From contig CALANV010000044.1 in the NCBI GenBank assembly GCA_937926175.1, positions 186,001-250,000 on the forward strand: DNA of 64,000 bases, read 5' to 3'. The DNA comes from an uncultured Rhodospirillales bacterium. Its GTDB lineage: Bacteria > Pseudomonadota > Alphaproteobacteria > CACIAM-22H2. Numbering within the stretch: position 1 is the stretch's first letter; each line of letters starts with the position of its first letter. Made by a program: the position numbers and the translations under genes. The notes below the pieces were generated by a model. That model made no database searches. It was not told the origin of the DNA and saw only the letters and a program-made list of their open reading frames with translations. Of this stretch, positions 62,030-64,000 are shown piece by piece.

Positions 62030-63003
62030 CGCGCCCGCTCCGTGCCGGGACCCGTGCCGAGGCCGATGCGAGGGTCGAGAGCGACGTAGGCGAGATCGGC
62101 AATCAGGTTCCCGACCAGCGTCAGGATGGTCGCGAACAACAGGGCGACGAGCGCGAGATTGTAGTCGTTGCCCATGATCGAATCGAAGATCAGCTTTCCC
62201 ATGCCCGGATAGGCGAACATGGTTTCGGTCACGAGGGCGCCGGAGAACAGCCCGCCGAAGCTCAGGGCCATGACCGTCACGACCGGGACCAGCGCATTGC
62301 GGAGCGCATGTCCCAGGATCGTGCGTGTCCGGCTCGCGCCCTTGGCGCGGGCGGTCCGGACGTAATCGTGGCGCAGCGCCTCGATCATCGCCGCGCGCAT
62401 GTAGCGCACATAGGCGCCGGCCTCGACGATGGCGAGCGTGGCGACCGGCAGGATCAGATGGCGGACATGCTCCCAGAACCCCGCCGGGCCGGTCGGCAGA
62501 CCGCTCGCCGGCAGCCAGCCGAGCGTGACCGCGAAGAGGATGATCATCATCAGGGCGAGCCAGAAGGTCGGCACCGAGATCGACACGAAGCTCGCGAGAT
62601 TGACGAGGGTGTCCGCGATGCTGCCGGGGCGCGAGGCCGCGTAAATTCCGGCGGGCAGGCCGATCATCAGCGCGACCGCGAAGGCGCCGAGCATGAGGGC
62701 GGCCGTGTTGGCGAGCCGCGGCCCGAGCACCTCCAGGACCGGTCGCGCGAAGGTGCGGCTGTAGCCGAAATCGCCTTGCAGGGCCGACGTCGCCCAGGCC
62801 GCGTAGCGCTCCCAGATCGGACGGTCGAGGCCATGGATGCGCCGCAGCCGCTCTGCGTCCTCGGTCGTCAGCTGCGGGTTCGCGCTGATCATCAGGTCGA
62901 CGGGATCGCCTGGCATGAGCCCGATCAGGCCGTAGATGACGAACGACATGATCGCGACGACCACGAGCCCCTGGACGATGCGTTCGGCGAGGTAACGGAT
63001 CAT
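62026..63003 (-). CDS. Dipeptide-type ABC transporter permease (DppB-like), second system
   Basis: 325 residues from ATG 63003. MIRYLAERIVQGLVVVAIMS opens helix I, followed by LMPGDPVDLMISANPQL, a periplasmic LRRIHGLDRPIWERYAAWA region and the EAA loop YVRTARAKGASRTRTILGHA. The end is YVALDPRIGLG. Together with the DppC-like protein it forms the channel. Confidence 0.93.
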   Translation of the reverse strand: MIRYLAERIVQGLVVVAIMSFVIYGLIGLMPGDPVDLMISANPQLTTEDAERLRRIHGLDRPIWERYAAWATSALQGDFGYSRTFARPVLEVLGPRLANTAALMLGAFAVALMIGLPAGIYAASRPGSIADTLVNLASFVSISVPTFWLALMMIILFAVTLGWLPASGLPTGPAGFWEHVRHLILPVATLAIVEAGAYVRYMRAAMIEALRHDYVRTARAKGASRTRTILGHALRNALVPVVTVMALSFGGLFSGALVTETMFAYPGMGKLIFDSIMGNDYNLALVALLFATILTLVGNLIADLAYVALDPRIGLGTGPGTERAR

Positions 63004-63129
63004 GGCTCGGTTCGCAGCACTTCGTGGGCCGTGTGCGCCGGTTGCACAGGGGATGTCACGGTCGATTCGACTGCACCCGGCCATGACGTCCGGCCGGTGC
63101 GCCGATTGATACGGCTCCGCGGCATTACG

Positions 63130-64000
63130 CTATCGCAGCACGTGCCATCGCTCGACCCAGAGCGTGCTCGGGCCCTGATGACCGGTCGGCGTGATGCCCG
63201 CGAGCCATTTCGGAATCACGTAGGGGTCGGTGCGGAAATAGAGCGGCAGGGCGGGCAGTTTCTGCGCATAGAGCACCTGAAGACGGTACCACAGGTCGCG
63301 GCGCGCGGCAGGGTCGAGCGTCGCCTCGATGCGATCGATCAGCGCGTCGATCTCCGCGTTGCGCAGTCCGGACCGGTTCTGGCCGGCAAAGTTGTTCGCC
63401 GCTGTCGGAATCTGGCTCGAGTGGAGGAAGCCGCGTGGGCTGAGCTCCGGCGCGCTGAACGAGAAGTACATCGCCATCGTGAACTGGCGCCGGCGCATGC
63501 TCTCGCCGATCAGCACGCGCGCCGGCTCGTTCCGCAGCCGTACCTCGATGCCGGCCTTGCGCCATTGGCTTTGCAGCACCTGCTGCACGAGGCGCCGCGT
63601 GCTGTCCTCGATCGTGGTGAGGAGCTCGAGCGACAGCCGTTCGCCGGCCGCGTTGTGGCGGACGCCATCCTTCCCCATGCGCCAGCCGGCGTCGTCGAGC
63701 AGAGCGGCGGCCTTCTTCGGGTCGTAGGCATAGGTCGGAAGATCCGGCGCCGCAACGGGGTCGAGCGGACTCACGAAACCGTGAGCGACGGGTTGACGGC
63801 CGGCAAAGAGCCGGCGCGTGAGCGCGTCGCGGTCGAGCGCATGGAGCAGCGCCTGGCGGACGCGCCGGTCCGCGAGCGCGGGATGTTCGAGGTTGAGCGG
63901 GATGTGCTCGTATTTGAGCCCCGGCTTGTAGATGAACGTGAACCGGTCCTTGTGCCGCTTCTCAAGCGCAAGTGCCTGATCCAGCGTCAACCCCAGCTCG
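63130..64000 (-). CDS. Extracellular solute-binding protein, family 5, 5' end outside window
   Basis: The frame is open to the right window edge, so the N-terminal half with its signal peptide is missing. The visible 290 residues belong to the C-terminal lobe: LALEKRHKDRFTFIYKPGLK, RRVRQALLHALDRDALTRRL, YDPKKAAALLDDAGWRMGKD, and LELLTTIEDSTRRLVQQVLQ. It ends DLWYRLQVLYAQKLPALPLY and a basic tail. The binding protein of the second dipeptide-type system, 126 bp before its permease. Confidence 0.9.
   Translation of the reverse strand, partial: ELGLTLDQALALEKRHKDRFTFIYKPGLKYEHIPLNLEHPALADRRVRQALLHALDRDALTRRLFAGRQPVAHGFVSPLDPVAAPDLPTYAYDPKKAAALLDDAGWRMGKDGVRHNAAGERLSLELLTTIEDSTRRLVQQVLQSQWRKAGIEVRLRNEPARVLIGESMRRRQFTMAMYFSFSAPELSPRGFLHSSQIPTAANNFAGQNRSGLRNAEIDALIDRIEATLDPAARRDLWYRLQVLYAQKLPALPLYFRTDPYVIPKWLAGITPTGHQGPSTLWVERWHVLR

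Overview
The window is GC-rich bacterial chromosome with dense, high-GC3 coding on both strands. It most resembles an alphaproteobacterium, possibly of the Rhodospirillales or a related order. Support comes from a Shemin-type 5-aminolevulinate synthase (HemA), Aap-type amino-acid transporter parts, a CbpM/CbpA-type co-chaperone pair, an xseB-ispA-dxs-tlyA order and an adjacent fabI-aroC pair. No rRNA, tRNA, CRISPR array, phage or insertion sequence was seen. The order-level placement is inference.

Layout. 3-833: GNAT acetyltransferase cut by the window edge. 842-5625: tripartite MacA-MacB-outer-membrane-factor efflux operon. 5640-5900 (-): broken remnant of a periplasmic binding-protein gene. 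6012-16911: a TetR-family regulator followed by a sugar-acid-like catabolic locus. This locus holds a DapA-type aldolase/dehydratase, a TctCBA tripartite tricarboxylate transporter, two xylose-isomerase-like TIM barrels, an enolase-superfamily enzyme, a Gfo/Idh/MocA dehydrogenase and a DUF993 aldolase-like protein. 16912-18231: a palindrome, a TGTCCCA-rich repeat tract and a decayed MetE-like methyltransferase. 18436-23793: xseB-ispA-dxs-MATE-tlyA. 23841-28054 (-): rhodanese, 2-TM protein, TTC38-like protein, aroC, fabI. 28149-29938 (-): cbpM, DnaJ-like cbpA and a glycine-zipper lipoprotein. 30137-35465 (+): pdxH, cation efflux, kinase/ATPase fusion, universal stress protein, small hypothetical, SDR. 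35629-41381: amino-acid ABC transporter (aapJ, a D-cysteine desulfhydrase-like gene, aapQ, aapM) and a divergent LysR regulator. 41539-50669 (-): AI-2E exporter, PadR-like regulator, polyamine-type ABC transporter, hemA, class III aminotransferase. 50980-56346 (+): a dipeptide-type ABC operon whose binding-protein gene is wrecked. 56418-61153: small stress-type genes, manC (-), a second Usp, an EamA transporter. 61157-64000 (-): a second dipeptide-type ABC transporter cut by the window end.

The most interesting part is 5942-16911. Three near-identical 16-bp palindromes, GTAAC-N6-GTTAC, lie just upstream of the TetR gene, of the first catabolic gene and of the second catabolic operon. This is a simple, testable regulon in which one TetR repressor controls its own gene and both halves of the pathway. 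The enzyme set suggests import of an unknown carboxylated sugar derivative by TctCBA, oxidation by the Gfo/Idh/MocA enzyme, rearrangement or dehydration by the enolase-type and TIM-barrel enzymes, and retro-aldol cleavage by one or both DapA-like enzymes. The substrate cannot be read from sequence.

A second theme is decay of substrate-capture genes beside intact machinery. Two binding-protein genes are broken (5640-5900 and 50980-52165), the MetE-like gene has an internal deletion plus a frameshift, and the Aap-type locus has no ATPase gene in view.
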